The notes: a model not told the origin generated them from the letters alone. Shown: positions 1-9,803, counted from the stretch's first letter. The stretch: DNA of 64,000 nt from Deinococcus metalli (GCF_014201805.1 NZ_JACHFK010000011.1:118502-182501); one strand, 5' to 3'. A program made the numbers and translations.

Positions 1-475
1 GCAGGGGATCGTCCGGGGCACCCTGGCGGATCTCGTCGGCGTCGTCCGGGCGCAGCCGCAGCAGCGCGGCGAGCAGCTGCCGGGCGTCCGCGTGCTCGGC
101 CTCCTCGCCCACGCCGCTGTCCTCCAGCGGCCACACGCGCACGTCCGCGCTGAGGTACGGCCGGTCGAGGTGGAAGTCCTGCACCTCGAAGCGCTCACCG
201 CCCACGACCAGGATGGTGCTGGTGCCGTCGTCGTGCAGCTGAGCGCGCCTCAGGTGGGCCAGCGTGCCCACCCGCGACACGCGCTCCTGGAAGGGCAGCG
301 GCGACGCCTGCGAGGACGCCAGCACCCGCACGATGCCGAACGGTTCCCCGGAGGCCTGCACGTCGCGCAGCAGCGCCCGGTAGCGTTCCTCGAACACGTA
401 CAGGGGCAGCGCCACACCCGGGAACAGCACCAGGTTCGGCAGGGGGAAGAGGGGGACGGTCATCCTGGGGGTCAT
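1..475 (-). CDS. LON N-terminal (substrate-binding) domain protein, 3' end cut by window
   Basis: The translation opens [20 protein letters not shown] and continues with [17 protein letters not shown], the typical start of the Lon N-terminal (LAN/PUA-like) domain found in stand-alone YcaC/PF02190-type proteins. No AAA ATPase or peptidase part is visible, but the gene runs off the window edge after about 158 codons, so this cannot be excluded. The first ATG (475) has a weak AAGAAG upstream; a second in-frame ATG lies at 463. A TACTAT -10-like hexamer sits about 35 nt upstream, after the trmD terminator, so it probably has its own promoter. The domain in other proteins binds unfolded or specific protein substrates; the role here is unknown. 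Confidence 0.8.
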   Translation of the reverse strand, partial: MTPRMTVPLFPLPNLVLFPGVALPLYVFEERYRALLRDVQASGEPFGIVRVLASSQASPLPFQERVSRVGTLAHLRRAQLHDDGTSTILVVGGERFEVQDFHLDRPYLSADVRVWPLEDSGVGEEAEHADARQLLAALLRLRPDDADEIRQGAPDDPL

Positions 476-517
476 GGTGGTCTTCTTTGCCGTGGCGGAC
501 TTGCGTAAATAGTACAG

Positions 518-535
518 AGCCAGGACGTCCTGGCT
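518..535 (-). terminator. Perfect palindrome behind trmD, probable terminator
   Basis: AGCCAGGACGTCCTGGCT is an 18-bp perfect palindrome that begins at the trmD stop codon. On the minus strand it would fold into an 8-bp GC-rich stem with a 2-nt centre and is followed by a T-rich stretch (CTGTACTATTTA). It separates trmD from the LON-domain gene. Confidence 0.55.
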
Positions 536-1341
536 TACTTTTCGTCGTCGGGAACAGTTTTTTTCCGCTTCGGCCGGCGGGGGGGTGGGGGCGGTGGGGC
601 GTGCCACTCGCGCAACTGCTCCGGCGTGGCGCCCAGGCCGAGCAGGGTCACGCTGTCCTGCGGCGTCAGGGGCGCGGCGCGCAGCAGGTCCGGGCGGCGC
701 GCGAGCGTCCGGGCCAGCGCCCGCTCGCGCCGCCACGCCGCGATGGCCGCGTGGTTGCCGCCCCGCAGGACGTCCGGCACGGCCACGCCGTTCCACTCGG
801 GCGGCCGGGTGTACTCGGGATAGTCGAGCAGGCCGGAACTGAACGAGTCCGCGCGGTGCGAGTCCGGGTCACCGATCACGCCGGGCACCAGCCGGGCCAC
901 GGCCTCCAGCACGCACGCGGCCGCCGCCTCGCCGCCCATCATCACGAAGTCGCCCACGCTCAACTCGCGCGTGACGACCGTCTCCACGCGCGCGTCGAAG
1001 CCCTCGTAGCGCCCGCACAGCAGCGCCACGTGCGAGCGCGTGGCGAACTCCTCCGCGAGCGCCTGGGTGAAGGGCTGCCCGGCGGGCGTCAGCAGGATCA
1101 CCTCGTCCGCCGGCGGGAGGCTGGCCAGCGCGCGGGCCGTGACGTCTGCGCGGATCACCATGCCCGCGCCGCCCCCGTACGGCGTGTCGTCCACCTTCAG
1201 GTGCCGGTTGCCGGCGTAGTCCCGCATGTCCACCACGTTCACGTCGATCAGGCCGCGGGTCCGCGCCTTCCCCACGATGGCCTCCTGCGCGAAGGGCGTC
1301 AGGAGTTCCGGAAACAGCGTCAGGAAGGAGAACGTCAGCAT
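535..1341 (-). CDS. trmD: tRNA (guanine(37)-N1)-methyltransferase
   Basis: 268 aa, the usual TrmD length plus a short Pro-rich, basic C-terminal tail. It methylates G37 next to the anticodon using SAM, preventing +1 frameshifts. The trefoil-knot SPOUT signatures are clear: [17 protein letters not shown] at the N-terminus, [13 protein letters not shown] near residue 57, [12 protein letters not shown] near 113, and [12 protein letters not shown] near 132. The ATG immediately follows the rimM TAG stop with no gap, so translation is coupled. It is the last gene of the khpA-rimM-trmD unit, an order conserved in many bacteria. A palindromic terminator follows. Confidence 0.97.
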   Translation of the reverse strand: MLTFSFLTLFPELLTPFAQEAIVGKARTRGLIDVNVVDMRDYAGNRHLKVDDTPYGGGAGMVIRADVTARALASLPPADEVILLTPAGQPFTQALAEEFATRSHVALLCGRYEGFDARVETVVTRELSVGDFVMMGGEAAAACVLEAVARLVPGVIGDPDSHRADSFSSGLLDYPEYTRPPEWNGVAVPDVLRGGNHAAIAAWRRERALARTLARRPDLLRAAPLTPQDSVTLLGLGATPEQLREWHAPPPPPPRRPKRKKTVPDDEK

Positions 1342-1881
1342 CTACGTCGGCCCGTCGGCGTCGACCGGAGTCAGCAGGTCGTCCGGCGCGTCCGCCGTCA
1401 GGGTCAGCGAGGCGGGGCGTCCCTGCGCGTTCAGGTTCACCACCACGTACGGCGCCTGGAGCGGCACCAGCGCGTCGCCGCCCTCATGCCGGACCACCAG
1501 CACGTCCTGGTGGCCCATGTCCTGCACGTCCACGACCTCCCCCCGCGTGTGCCCATCCGCACCGGCCACGAGCAGGCCGCGCAGTTCGTGGTAGTAGTAC
1601 ACGCCGCTCTCCGGCGCGGGCAGCTCGGCGTCGTCGGCGTAGACCTTCAGGCCGCGCAGCGCCTCGGCGCCCTCGCGGGTCGTGATGCCGGCCAGGTGCA
1701 GGGCCACACCGGGCGCGAGGGTCTCCACCCGCCGGACGCGCAGCCACCCGCGCTCCTCGACATACACGCGTTTCAGGGCCTTGAACTGCGCGGGGTCGCC
1801 CAGCACGTACACCTTGACGCCGCCCTGCACGCCGTGCGGGCCGAGCAGGTGCCCCAGGCGGGTGCGCTCCGTGTCCGTCAC
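1342..1881 (-). CDS. rimM: Ribosome maturation factor RimM
   Basis: 179 aa. RimM assists 30S head assembly by binding ribosomal protein S19. The N-terminal RimM barrel (TRLGHLLGPHGVQGGVKVYV) is followed by the PRC-barrel part (YYYHELRGLLV, GEVVDVQDMGHQDVLVV, ALVPLQAPYV). The frame stays open far upstream, but the homology starts at a GTG at 1881 that overlaps the khpA stop as GTGA. That start was chosen because the same GTGA coupling recurs across this window. It lies between khpA and trmD in one operon. Confidence 0.95.
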   Translation of the reverse strand: MTDTERTRLGHLLGPHGVQGGVKVYVLGDPAQFKALKRVYVEERGWLRVRRVETLAPGVALHLAGITTREGAEALRGLKVYADDAELPAPESGVYYYHELRGLLVAGADGHTRGEVVDVQDMGHQDVLVVRHEGGDALVPLQAPYVVVNLNAQGRPASLTLTADAPDDLLTPVDADGPT

Positions 1882-2117
1882 TGTTTGCGGGGCGCGTCCA
1901 GGTCCACGTTCACGCGCTCGCGCGGATCGCTCGCGGCGCGCACCAGGGTGCGGATCGCCTGGATCACGCGGCCCTGCCGGCCGATCAGGCGGCCTTCCTC
2001 GCCCGGCGCCACCCGCACGATCACCGTCGGCCCGCGCCGCGACACGCGCACCATCGGCGGCTGGTCCACCACGCTCTGGGCCAGGAAGAGGGTCAGGTCG
2101 ACGGGGTCGGTTTTCAT
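1878..2117 (-). CDS. khpA: KH-domain RNA-binding protein KhpA
   Basis: 79 aa, one KH domain (YlqC/KhpA family). The RNA-binding GxxG loop appears as EGRLIGRQGRVIQAIRTLV in the middle of the protein. KhpA proteins bind RNA, often with KhpB, and affect cell size and division in Gram-positives. The start is the ATG at 2117: a TACAAT hexamer lies exactly 7 nt before it, implying a leaderless message. Two upstream in-frame ATGs would fall inside or before this promoter. It leads the khpA-rimM-trmD operon and is split from rpsP by a terminator. Confidence 0.9.
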   Translation of the reverse strand: MKTDPVDLTLFLAQSVVDQPPMVRVSRRGPTVIVRVAPGEEGRLIGRQGRVIQAIRTLVRAASDPRERVNVDLDAPRKQ

Positions 2118-2124
2118 GCGGCGC

Positions 2125-2130
2125 ATTGTA
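2125..2130 (-). promoter_or_regulatory. -10 element of the khpA-rimM-trmD operon (leaderless)
   Basis: TACAAT on the minus strand, 7 nt before the khpA ATG. No good -35 is seen. The position implies transcription starts at or next to the initiation codon. Confidence 0.6.
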
Positions 2131-2159
2131 GTGCAGCGCCGTCGCCACGCGCCCACAAC

Positions 2160-2182
2160 GAAAAAGGCTCCCGGAGGAGCCT
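2160..2182 (-). terminator. Rho-independent terminator after rpsP
   Basis: On the minus strand AGGCTCC-TCCG-GGAGCCT is a 7-bp stem with a UUCG-like loop (TCCG), followed by TTTTTCG. It lies between the rpsP stop and the khpA promoter, so rpsP is transcribed separately although the conserved gene order is kept. Confidence 0.85.
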
Positions 2183-2203
2183 GAGTCGCGCGCAGCGGCG
2201 GTC

Positions 2204-2449
2204 TTAGAACTTGACGCCCTGGCTCTTGAGGAGCCGCTTGGCGGTCGCGGTGGGCTGGGCGCCCTGCGCGATCCAGTGGGCGGCGCGCTCCGCGTCGATC
2301 TTGATGTGGGTGTCGCTGGTCTTGCGCGGATCGTAGTGGCCGAGGTTCTCGATGTAACCGCCGTCACGGGGGCGGCGGGCGTCGGCGACGACGATGCGGT
2401 AGTGGGGGTTGTGCGCGGAACCGAAACGGGACAGGCGGATCTTGACCAT
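2204..2449 (-). CDS. rpsP: 30S ribosomal protein S16
   Basis: 81 aa, normal S16 length. It starts [20 protein letters not shown] and carries the S16 signature [17 protein letters not shown]. It is a small-subunit assembly protein. The start has a GAGG Shine-Dalgarno about 10 nt upstream and a leader of about 100 nt. It heads the conserved rpsP-khpA-rimM-trmD neighbourhood. Confidence 0.97.
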   Translation of the reverse strand: MVKIRLSRFGSAHNPHYRIVVADARRPRDGGYIENLGHYDPRKTSDTHIKIDAERAAHWIAQGAQPTATAKRLLKSQGVKF

Positions 2450-2553
2450 GATGGATAAACCTCGTGCTTCTGGGTGGTGATGAGGGGTGAGCTCCCGCCT
2501 AGGTCGCGGGGATCATGCGCCCGTCAGCAGCCAACCGGGAAGCGCACCGCAAA

Positions 2554-2583
2554 AGAGTATCAGGCCGGCCCATGACGTGACAA
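2554..2583 (-). promoter_or_regulatory. Sigma-A type promoter of rpsP
   Basis: Minus-strand TTGTCA (2583-2578), 18-bp spacer, TACTCT (2559-2554) with an upstream TG giving an extended -10. Transcription would start near 2547, leaving a leader of about 98 nt that contains a small CCGC/GCGG inverted repeat. This is one of the few complete -35/-10 promoters in the window. Confidence 0.6.
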
Positions 2584-2597
2584 GGGGACGGCGCGGG

Positions 2598-4004
2598 TCA
2601 GAAGCCGGGGTTGACGTACGAGTCGCCGCGCTTGACGGAAAAGCCCATGCGGCCCGGCCCGAACACCGGGCTGCCGCCGATGCTGCCCAGCGGCGTGCCC
2701 TGGGCCACGCGGTCCCCCACGCTGACGGCCGGTTCGCGCAGACCCATGTACGCCGTGAGCAGGTTCCCGTGGTCCACGATGATCACGTACCCCAGCGTGC
2801 CGTACAGCGACGCGGCCAGCACGTTGCCCGCCCGCGCGGCCGTGGCCGACGACGCGTCCGCGCCGCTGAGCACCACCCACGGCGAGCCGTCGGTGCCGTA
2901 GGGGGCGGCGATGCGCCCGCCGGGCAGCGGAAACGCCAGCGGGCCGCTGGCCTGTGGCAGCGGCGCCAGGGCCACGTCCGCCTGCTGCTGTTCGGTCTCC
3001 ACCTGGGTCTGCCGGGCGGCGATGGCGGCCTGCTCGTTCTGGAGCTGCTGCTCGCGCTGGCGCTGCGCCGCGAGCTGCGACGCCGCGACCCGCTGCCGCT
3101 CCTGCTCGGCCCGCAGCCGCGCCAGCCGCAGGGCTTCCTGACGGGCGCGTTCCCGCTCGGCCGCGAGGCGCCGGGCTTCCTCCTCGCGGCGGCGGCGTTC
3201 CTCGGCCAGGCGACGCTGCCGCTCGGCTTCGATGCGGGCGCGCTCGGCCACGACCTGCGTGAACAGCGACGTGATGGTGTTCGTCGTCAGGGCCCGCTCG
3301 GCCTGCTGCTGCGCGGCCAGGGTGCGCTGCCCGGCTTCCGACTGCTGCAACTGGGCCAGCAGCGCGCTCTGCTGCTGACGCTGGTCGCGCAGCCGGGCCA
3401 GCGCCGCGGTACGCCTGGCCTGCGCGTCCTGAAGCTCTGTGGTCTGCCGGGTCTGCTGCGCCTGCTGGGTCTGGAGCACCTGCACGTCGCCGCGCAGCGT
3501 CTCGATGACCTTCACGTTGTACTGCCCCGCGAGGTTGGCGTACTTCAGGCGGATCAGCAGGTCCGAGAAGCTGCTCGACTGCGACAGCAGTTGCAGGTAC
3601 CGTCCGCTGCGGTCGCGGTACAGCGTGGTCAGGATCTCGCGCACGTCGCCCTTCAGGCGCTCCACGCGCGCCTGCGTGACCGCCAGCTGCGACGTCGTGT
3701 CGGCCAGCGCGCGCTGGGCGAGGGCGACCCGCGCGGTCAGGGTCGCCACCTGCCCCTCCAGCGAGCTGACGTTCGCCGCCAGCGTCTCCAGCCGCGCCAG
3801 CGTCTGTTTCTGCTGCGTGCTGAGGTTGGCGATGTTCTGCCGCAGCTTGTCCAGCTGCGCCGCCTGCTGCGCGCTGAGCTGCTGCTGCTGCTGGAGCTGC
3901 TGCTGAAGCTGCTGGAGCCGCTCGCTGGTCGTCTGCGCCGCGGCCGTGGCGAGCAGCGCCGCGAGCAGCCACACCCGCCCCGGCAGCCGGCGGCGCACGC
4001 TCAC
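2598..4004 (-). CDS. EnvC-like coiled-coil protein with degenerate LytM (M23) domain
   Basis: 468 aa: signal peptide (VWLLAALLATAAAQ), a Gln-rich coiled coil over roughly residues 25-190, a second Arg/Glu/Gln-rich coil to about 310, then a C-terminal LytM-like domain (IIVDHGNLLTAYMGL, GDRVAQGTPLGSIG). The last catalytic HxH region of M23 peptidases is replaced by GRMGFSVKRG, so zinc hydrolysis is unlikely. This matches EnvC-type activators, which are catalytically dead and turn on cell-wall amidases under FtsEX control. The GTG start overlaps the ftsX stop (GTGA). The operon ftsE-ftsX-envC supports the role; the target amidase is not in this window. Confidence 0.85.
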   Translation of the reverse strand: MSVRRRLPGRVWLLAALLATAAAQTTSERLQQLQQQLQQQQQLSAQQAAQLDKLRQNIANLSTQQKQTLARLETLAANVSSLEGQVATLTARVALAQRALADTTSQLAVTQARVERLKGDVREILTTLYRDRSGRYLQLLSQSSSFSDLLIRLKYANLAGQYNVKVIETLRGDVQVLQTQQAQQTRQTTELQDAQARRTAALARLRDQRQQQSALLAQLQQSEAGQRTLAAQQQAERALTTNTITSLFTQVVAERARIEAERQRRLAEERRRREEEARRLAAERERARQEALRLARLRAEQERQRVAASQLAAQRQREQQLQNEQAAIAARQTQVETEQQQADVALAPLPQASGPLAFPLPGGRIAAPYGTDGSPWVVLSGADASSATAARAGNVLAASLYGTLGYVIIVDHGNLLTAYMGLREPAVSVGDRVAQGTPLGSIGGSPVFGPGRMGFSVKRGDSYVNPGF

Positions 4005-4864
4005 TCCAGCTCCTGCAGGTAGCGCCGGGTGGCGAACAGGCTGCCCAGCAGGCCCACCAGGATGCCCAGCAGGCCCACGCCGCCCAGCACCGGCACCAGC
4101 GTCGCCTGGTCCGTCACGACCGGGAACACCGGCGCGAGTTGCCGCACCCGCGCCACGAGTTCCAGATACCCTGGTGTAAGCAGCGCCAGCGCGATCACGG
4201 CGGCCAGCACACCCACGATCAGGCCCTCGATCACATGCGGCATGCGGATGAAGGCCCGTGTGGCGCCCAGCAGCCGCATCACGGCGATCTCGTTGCGCCG
4301 CGCGTACATCGCCACCCGCACTGCGTTCAGGATGTTGAACAGCGTTCCCAGCAGCAGCAGGCCCACCAGCGCGTACCCGACCGCGCGCACGGCCGTCAGG
4401 GTCTTCACCGTCGGGTCGACGTAGCCGGCGCCGTACTCCACGTCGTCCACGCCGGGCAGGCCCGAGACGGCTGCCGCCACCGTGCGCGAATCGCCCACCC
4501 GCGCCACCCGCAGGCGCAGCGTATCGGGAAAGGGGTTGCCCACCAGCGCCGCCGCGTCGCGCGTGTATGGCGAGTCCTTGGTCATCTCCGCCAGCACCTG
4601 ATCGCTGGTCACGAGCTGCGCCGAACTCACCTGCGGCAGCGCCCGCGCGTACTTGAGCAGCGCCGCCGTGTCGGCGCCCGGTGTCAGGAACGCCGCGACC
4701 TCCACCTGCGATTCCAGCTGCGCCAGCGTGCGGTTCACGTTCAGCGTGAGCAGCAGCACCGAGCCCAGCATCAGCAGCGTCAGGGTCATGGTCACCAGTG
4801 TCGCCAGCGTCGCGGTCAGGTTTTCCCGCATGGCGAGCAGCGCCTGCCTGAGGTGGTACGTCAC
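4001..4864 (-). CDS. ftsX: Cell division ABC transporter permease FtsX
   Basis: 287 aa. Four membrane segments are visible: around residues 20-42, then after a large periplasmic loop at about 160-180 (AVGYALVGLLLLGTLFNIL), 211-231 and 255-275. The loop (ECD) holds SQVEVAAFL and the usual FtsX features. The motif RRNEIAVMRLLGAT precedes TM3. FtsX passes the ATPase state of FtsE to a periplasmic hydrolase activator. The GTG start overlaps the ftsE stop (GTGA) and the 3' end overlaps the EnvC-like gene in the same way, so the three products are likely made in fixed proportion. Confidence 0.95.
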   Translation of the reverse strand: MTYHLRQALLAMRENLTATLATLVTMTLTLLMLGSVLLLTLNVNRTLAQLESQVEVAAFLTPGADTAALLKYARALPQVSSAQLVTSDQVLAEMTKDSPYTRDAAALVGNPFPDTLRLRVARVGDSRTVAAAVSGLPGVDDVEYGAGYVDPTVKTLTAVRAVGYALVGLLLLGTLFNILNAVRVAMYARRNEIAVMRLLGATRAFIRMPHVIEGLIVGVLAAVIALALLTPGYLELVARVRQLAPVFPVVTDQATLVPVLGGVGLLGILVGLLGSLFATRRYLQELE

Positions 4865-5544
4865 AGCGCGTACCCGCCGTACGGGTCGTCGCGCACCAGG
4901 CGGCCCTTGCGCAGCGTCAGGGTGCGGTGGCGGTAGGTCTCGACCAGATCCTTGGCGTGCGTGGCGACGACGACCGTGGTGCCGCGCAGGTTCACGTTCT
5001 GCAGCACCTTCAGCACCTCACGGCTGTTGTCCGGGTCGAGGTTCCCGGTGGGCTCGTCGGCCAGCAGCAGCGGCGGGTTGGACACGATGGCCCGCGCGAT
5101 CGCCACGCGCTGCTGCTCGCCCTGCGACAGTTGCAGGGGCAGCGCGTACTTCTTGTGCTCCAGACCCACCGTGCGCAGCGCCAGCGTGACGCGCTGCGCC
5201 CACTCGCGCTGCGGCACGCCCGTCACGCGCAGCGCGAAGGCCACGTTGTCGAAGGCGTTCAGGTGTGCCAGCAGCAGGTTCTCCTGGAAGACGGTGCCCA
5301 TGCGGCGGCGCAGCAGCGCGGTGCGGCGGCCCCGGTAGCGGTTCAGGGACTCGCCGGCCACCCGCACCTCGCCCTTGCTGGGCAGCGCCCGCTTGAGCAC
5401 CAGGTTCATGAACGAGCTTTTCCCCGCGCCCGAGTGCCCGACGAGGTACGTGAACTCGCCCTTGCCGATGTGCAGGTTCAGGTCGTCGAGCGCCAGGGTG
5501 CGGGTCACGGGGTATTCGAGGGAAACGTGCCGGAATTCGATCAC
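4861..5544 (-). CDS. ftsE: Cell division ATP-binding protein FtsE
   Basis: 227 aa. Walker A is GHSGAGKSS, the ABC signature LSQGEQQRVAIARA, and Walker B LLLADEPTGNLDP. It powers FtsX. The reading frame is open upstream, but homology starts at IEFRHVSLEYP, giving a GTG at 5544 with GGAG 7-8 nt before it. That GTG overlaps the stop of a 17-codon mini-ORF (GTGA) that follows a TATGCT -10 hexamer. First gene of the ftsE-ftsX-envC operon, divergent from ctp. Confidence 0.95.
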   Translation of the reverse strand: MIEFRHVSLEYPVTRTLALDDLNLHIGKGEFTYLVGHSGAGKSSFMNLVLKRALPSKGEVRVAGESLNRYRGRRTALLRRRMGTVFQENLLLAHLNAFDNVAFALRVTGVPQREWAQRVTLALRTVGLEHKKYALPLQLSQGEQQRVAIARAIVSNPPLLLADEPTGNLDPDNSREVLKVLQNVNLRGTTVVVATHAKDLVETYRHRTLTLRKGRLVRDDPYGGYAL

Positions 5545-5594
5545 GCCGCACTCCAGGGAGCGGCGGGCAGGGAAGTGCTGGGGGGTGTGGCCAT
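5541..5594 (-). CDS. 17-aa mini-ORF overlapping the ftsE start
   Basis: ATG at 5594, stop TGA at 5543-5541. The product would be 17 residues, rich in Ala, Ser, Thr and Pro. The ATG lies 11 nt after TATGCT (5611-5606) and the stop overlaps the ftsE GTG by four bases. The same arrangement occurs before the membrane kinase gene (36504) and ftsY (38942). It is probably a translated leader that delivers ribosomes to ftsE rather than a functional peptide; this is inferred from position only. Confidence 0.4.
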   Translation of the reverse strand: MATPPSTSLPAAPWSAA

Positions 5595-5605
5595 GCTCGC
5601 GCCGC

Positions 5606-5611
5606 AGCATA
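5606..5611 (-). promoter_or_regulatory. -10 hexamer of the ftsEX-envC operon
   Basis: TATGCT on the minus strand, 11 nt before the mini-ORF ATG and about 62 nt before the ftsE GTG. No convincing -35. Confidence 0.45.
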
Positions 5612-5715
5612 GCCCAGCCCTTCCGGCGCACCATGAAGGGACGCGCCCCAGCGTTCTCACCCGCGCTGTCATGGGTCATCCAATCCTCCTCATCCGCGCG
5701 CCCTATCCTGGCCGC

Positions 5716-7035
<1,320 letters not shown>

Positions 7036-7055
7036 GGCTCTGCGTGACAGAGCAC

Positions 7056-7097
7056 GTCAAGGCGCGCCCTCCCGACCGGGAAGGGCGCGCCCTTGAC
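7056..7097. terminator. Bidirectional terminator hairpin between convergent genes
   Basis: GGCGCGCCCT (7061-7070) pairs with AGGGCGCGCC (7082-7091), and the stem continues through GTCAA/TTGAC with one bulged C. The 11-nt loop is CCCGACCGGGA. It lies between ctp (+) and the dehydrogenase gene (-) and can serve both. Confidence 0.75.
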
Positions 7098-7106
7098 AGA
7101 GCGGCT

Positions 7107-8105
7107 TTACAGCGCGGCGATCACGGCGTCCGTGAATTCCTTGGTGCCGGCGGTGCCGCCCAGGTCGCGGGTGCGGGGGCCTTCGGCGAGCACCTTGTTC
7201 ACGGCGGCGTCGATGCGGCGGGCGGTGTCGTGGTCGCCGATATGGTCGAGCATGATCACGGCGGCCAGGATACTCGCGGTGGGGTTGCTGATGCCCTGCC
7301 CGGCGATGTCCGGCGCGCTGCCGTGCACCGACTCGAAGATGCCGAACTTGTCGCCCACGTTCCCGCTCGCGGCGATGCCCAGACCGCCGACCAGTCCAGC
7401 GGCGAGGTCGCTGAGGATGTCGCCGAACATGTTTGTCATGACCATCACGTCGAACTGGCGGGGGTTGCGCACGAGCTGCATGGCGGCGTTGTCCACGATC
7501 ATGGTGCTGGTGTTCAGCCCCTCAACGGTCTTGCAGTGGTCGAGGATGGTGTTCAGGAACAGGCCCTGCGTGACCGGCAGCACGTTGGCCTTGTGCACGA
7601 CCGTGAGGCGGCCGCTGCGCTTCATGGCGAGGCTGGCGGCGTACCGCCCGATGCGGTCGCTGGCGTCCTTGGTGATCACCGTGTCGGCGATGGCGACGTC
7701 GCCGTAGCGGCGCTCCTGCTCGACGTACAGGCCCTGCGTGTTCTCGCGCACGATCACGAGGTCCACGTTCTCGTAGGCGCCGGGCACCGGGCGGGTCTTG
7801 GTGGGGCGGACGTTCGCGTACAGGCTGTACTTCTGGCGCAGGTGCCGGATCGCGCCGAAAAAGCCCTTGGGTTTCTCGCCGCTGGGGCTGGTGGCCGCGC
7901 CGAACAGGGTGGCGTGGGTGTTTTCCACCGCGTCGTAGGTGGCCTGCGGCACCGAGGTGCCGTGGTCGAGGTAGTACTCGTAGCCGGCCTCGGCATGCAC
8001 GTATTCCGCGTCGAAGCCGGCGGCGTCCAGCACGCGGCGGGTGGCGGGGATGACTTCGTGGCCGATGCCGTCCCCTTCGATCAAGCAGATGCGGTAGGTC
8101 GCCAT
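7107..8105 (-). CDS. Homoisocitrate dehydrogenase (aminoadipate lysine pathway)
   Basis: 332 aa, beta-decarboxylating dehydrogenase family. The start [20 protein letters not shown], the stretch [12 protein letters not shown], and [15 protein letters not shown] match Thermus/Deinococcus homoisocitrate dehydrogenases rather than IPMDH or ICDH. The metal/substrate region [19 protein letters not shown] and the NAD site [18 protein letters not shown] are intact. It oxidises homoisocitrate to 2-oxoadipate with NAD+, part of lysine synthesis via aminoadipate. The ATG lies 9 nt after TACACT, so leaderless. No other lysine gene is nearby, so the pathway is dispersed here. Activity on isocitrate is possible. 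Confidence 0.88.
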   Translation of the reverse strand: MATYRICLIEGDGIGHEVIPATRRVLDAAGFDAEYVHAEAGYEYYLDHGTSVPQATYDAVENTHATLFGAATSPSGEKPKGFFGAIRHLRQKYSLYANVRPTKTRPVPGAYENVDLVIVRENTQGLYVEQERRYGDVAIADTVITKDASDRIGRYAASLAMKRSGRLTVVHKANVLPVTQGLFLNTILDHCKTVEGLNTSTMIVDNAAMQLVRNPRQFDVMVMTNMFGDILSDLAAGLVGGLGIAASGNVGDKFGIFESVHGSAPDIAGQGISNPTASILAAVIMLDHIGDHDTARRIDAAVNKVLAEGPRTRDLGGTAGTKEFTDAVIAAL

Positions 8106-8148
8106 GTCCCGACCAGTGTAAGCCAGTGCCGTATCCGGAAGGGAGCGA

Positions 8149-9135
8149 TCAAGCCCGCGGGGCGTTACCGGGGGCGTGACGCACCACGTCCGCGGCGAGT
8201 TCGGCGGCCAGGAGCGGTCCCAGCAGGAAGCCCTGACTGCCCAGGCCGCGCAGGTGCCACACGCCGTCGCCGTCCCGCCCGGCGCTCAGGCCGGACAGCC
8301 GCGTGCCGCGCCACGTGCCGGTGATCCGGGTGCCCGCCAGCGGCGCCAGGGCCGCACCCTTCCCGAGCAGCCAGCCCAGCGACGCGAGTGGCAGGACTTC
8401 CGGCCCCCACTGCGCGGCCGGCGCCTCGAAGGTCGCGCCGAGCACCCCGCCCCGCGCCGCCGGAGCGAGGTACGCGCCGAAACTGACGGGCGCGGGTGTG
8501 GCGGGCCGGTCAAGAAGCAGCATTGTGCCTGCGCGGTGCGTGCCGGGCAGGCTGGCCCAGGAAGCCCCGACGGCCCCCCCGCAGTGGATGACGGCGGCGG
8601 CTGGCAGCACGGAGCCGTCGTCCAGCGTCACGCGGTCGGCGGTCCAGTCCGTCGCCCGCGCGCGGATCACGGCGGCCCCCGAAGCGCGGCGCAGCGCCTG
8701 TGTGAAGGCCGCGCCGTCCACCCAGCCGCCCTCCGGCAGGTGCAGCACGGCCTCCCAGCCGGCGGAGAGGGGAAAGGGCACCTCTGCCGGACGGCGCCAC
8801 GCCGCGTTCAGGCCGTCGGGTCGGTGCCGGTCGAACTTCGCGCGGGTCTTCGCGTCCGGGACGGGCCGGTAGACGCCGGTGGCCCCGTGCGGAATGTCGT
8901 GGCCAGCCGCGGCCAGCTCCCGCAGCAGCGCCCACGTGAAGGGCAGGCCCTCCAGCGCCCGATCCGGCACGCGGCCCGCCTGCCCGCGCACCGGGTTGAG
9001 CAGCGCCGAGGGCACGGTGCTCGCGGCGTGGATACCCGCGTCGATCATGGTGACGGCCTGCCCGGCCCGGCCCAGGACATACGCCACGCTCGCCCCGGCG
9101 ATCCCGCCCCCGATCACCACGACCGGCGGCGTCAT
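8149..9135 (-). CDS. FAD-dependent oxidoreductase, MnmC oxidase-domain-like
   Basis: 328 aa DAO-type flavoprotein with an N-terminal dinucleotide fold ([21 protein letters not shown]) and a C-terminal [19 protein letters not shown], comparable to the end of the FAD domain of MnmC. The ATG at 9135 overlaps the stop of the methyltransferase gene (ATGA); an earlier ATG exists but would extend into that gene. In enteric MnmC the two activities are fused, methyltransferase first and oxidase second; here the same order exists as two coupled genes. Predicted role: removing the carboxymethyl group of cmnm5(s2)U34 in tRNA. A glycine-oxidase-like function is the alternative. Confidence 0.75.
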   Translation of the reverse strand: MTPPVVVIGGGIAGASVAYVLGRAGQAVTMIDAGIHAASTVPSALLNPVRGQAGRVPDRALEGLPFTWALLRELAAAGHDIPHGATGVYRPVPDAKTRAKFDRHRPDGLNAAWRRPAEVPFPLSAGWEAVLHLPEGGWVDGAAFTQALRRASGAAVIRARATDWTADRVTLDDGSVLPAAAVIHCGGAVGASWASLPGTHRAGTMLLLDRPATPAPVSFGAYLAPAARGGVLGATFEAPAAQWGPEVLPLASLGWLLGKGAALAPLAGTRITGTWRGTRLSGLSAGRDGDGVWHLRGLGSQGFLLGPLLAAELAADVVRHAPGNAPRA

Positions 9136-9803
9136 GCCACCCGGATGGCGCGCAGGCATTCACGTTTGCCCGGCGCTCCGGGGCGGCGCTCGACCCGCAG
9201 GCCTGCCGCCTCCAGCGCGCGGCGCACATGCCCGGCGGCGGAATACGTGGCGATCATCCCGCCCGGCGCGAGTGCCCCCGCAAGCCGCGCCACGAAGTCC
9301 GGTGTCCAGACCTCCGGGTTGCGGGTGGGCGAGAAGCCGTCGAGGTACAGGGCGGTCGCCCAGTCCTGCGGCAGCGCGGCCTCCAGCACGTCCGCAAAGT
9401 GGACGGTGACGGCCACGCCGCCCGCCTCGACGTGAACCGGGGCCGATGGTGCAGTGTCCGGCCAGCGGGCCAGCAGCGCTGCCCACACGGCGGGCATGTC
9501 CGCGCCGGCCACCTCGCGCAGCACCTCCACCGGGGCAGGATCGAACTCCCACGCCACGTACGCCAGCGGAGCGCCGCGCCTAGCAGCGTCTGCCACCGTC
9601 GCGCGGAAGTTCACGCCCAGCCCGAAGCCCACCTCCAGCACGCGCGGCGCGGGGTGCTCCTGGGTGCCCGTGCCCTCCACGAAGACGTGCCGGGCCTGGG
9701 TGGCCGCGCCGTGCCGCGATCCGTACGCCTCGCCGTAGCGGGCGCTCAGCGCCGTGCGCGAACCGTCCGGCGTGGTGATGATCGGCAGGTCGTCGGTCGG
9801 CAC
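9132..9803 (-). CDS. mnmD: tRNA 5-aminomethyl-2-thiouridine methyltransferase (MnmD/MnmC methyltransferase domain)
   Basis: 223 aa. The SAM-binding motif [12 protein letters not shown] and the family signature [17 protein letters not shown] align directly with the methyltransferase half of MnmC (DGF-P-NPE-W). It transfers the last methyl group to nm5U34 of tRNA. The start is a GTG at 9803, 7 nt after TATCCT, so leaderless. It overlaps the FAD oxidoreductase gene by ATGA. The two together appear to reconstitute a full MnmC. Confidence 0.88.
   Translation of the reverse strand: MPTDDLPIITTPDGSRTALSARYGEAYGSRHGAATQARHVFVEGTGTQEHPAPRVLEVGFGLGVNFRATVADAARRGAPLAYVAWEFDPAPVEVLREVAGADMPAVWAALLARWPDTAPSAPVHVEAGGVAVTVHFADVLEAALPQDWATALYLDGFSPTRNPEVWTPDFVARLAGALAPGGMIATYSAAGHVRRALEAAGLRVERRPGAPGKRECLRAIRVA

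Noticed and set aside
487..2184. 565-codon open frame on the plus strand, opposite trmD, rimM and khpA
   Set aside because: High-GC antisense shadow: Arg/His/Gln/Val-rich translation without domains, directly opposite three well-supported genes.
2485..2597. Possible gene or regulatory RNA upstream of rpsP
   Set aside because: Fully explained as promoter plus leader. Only a short CCGC/GCGG repeat is seen, not enough to propose an S16 leader motif.
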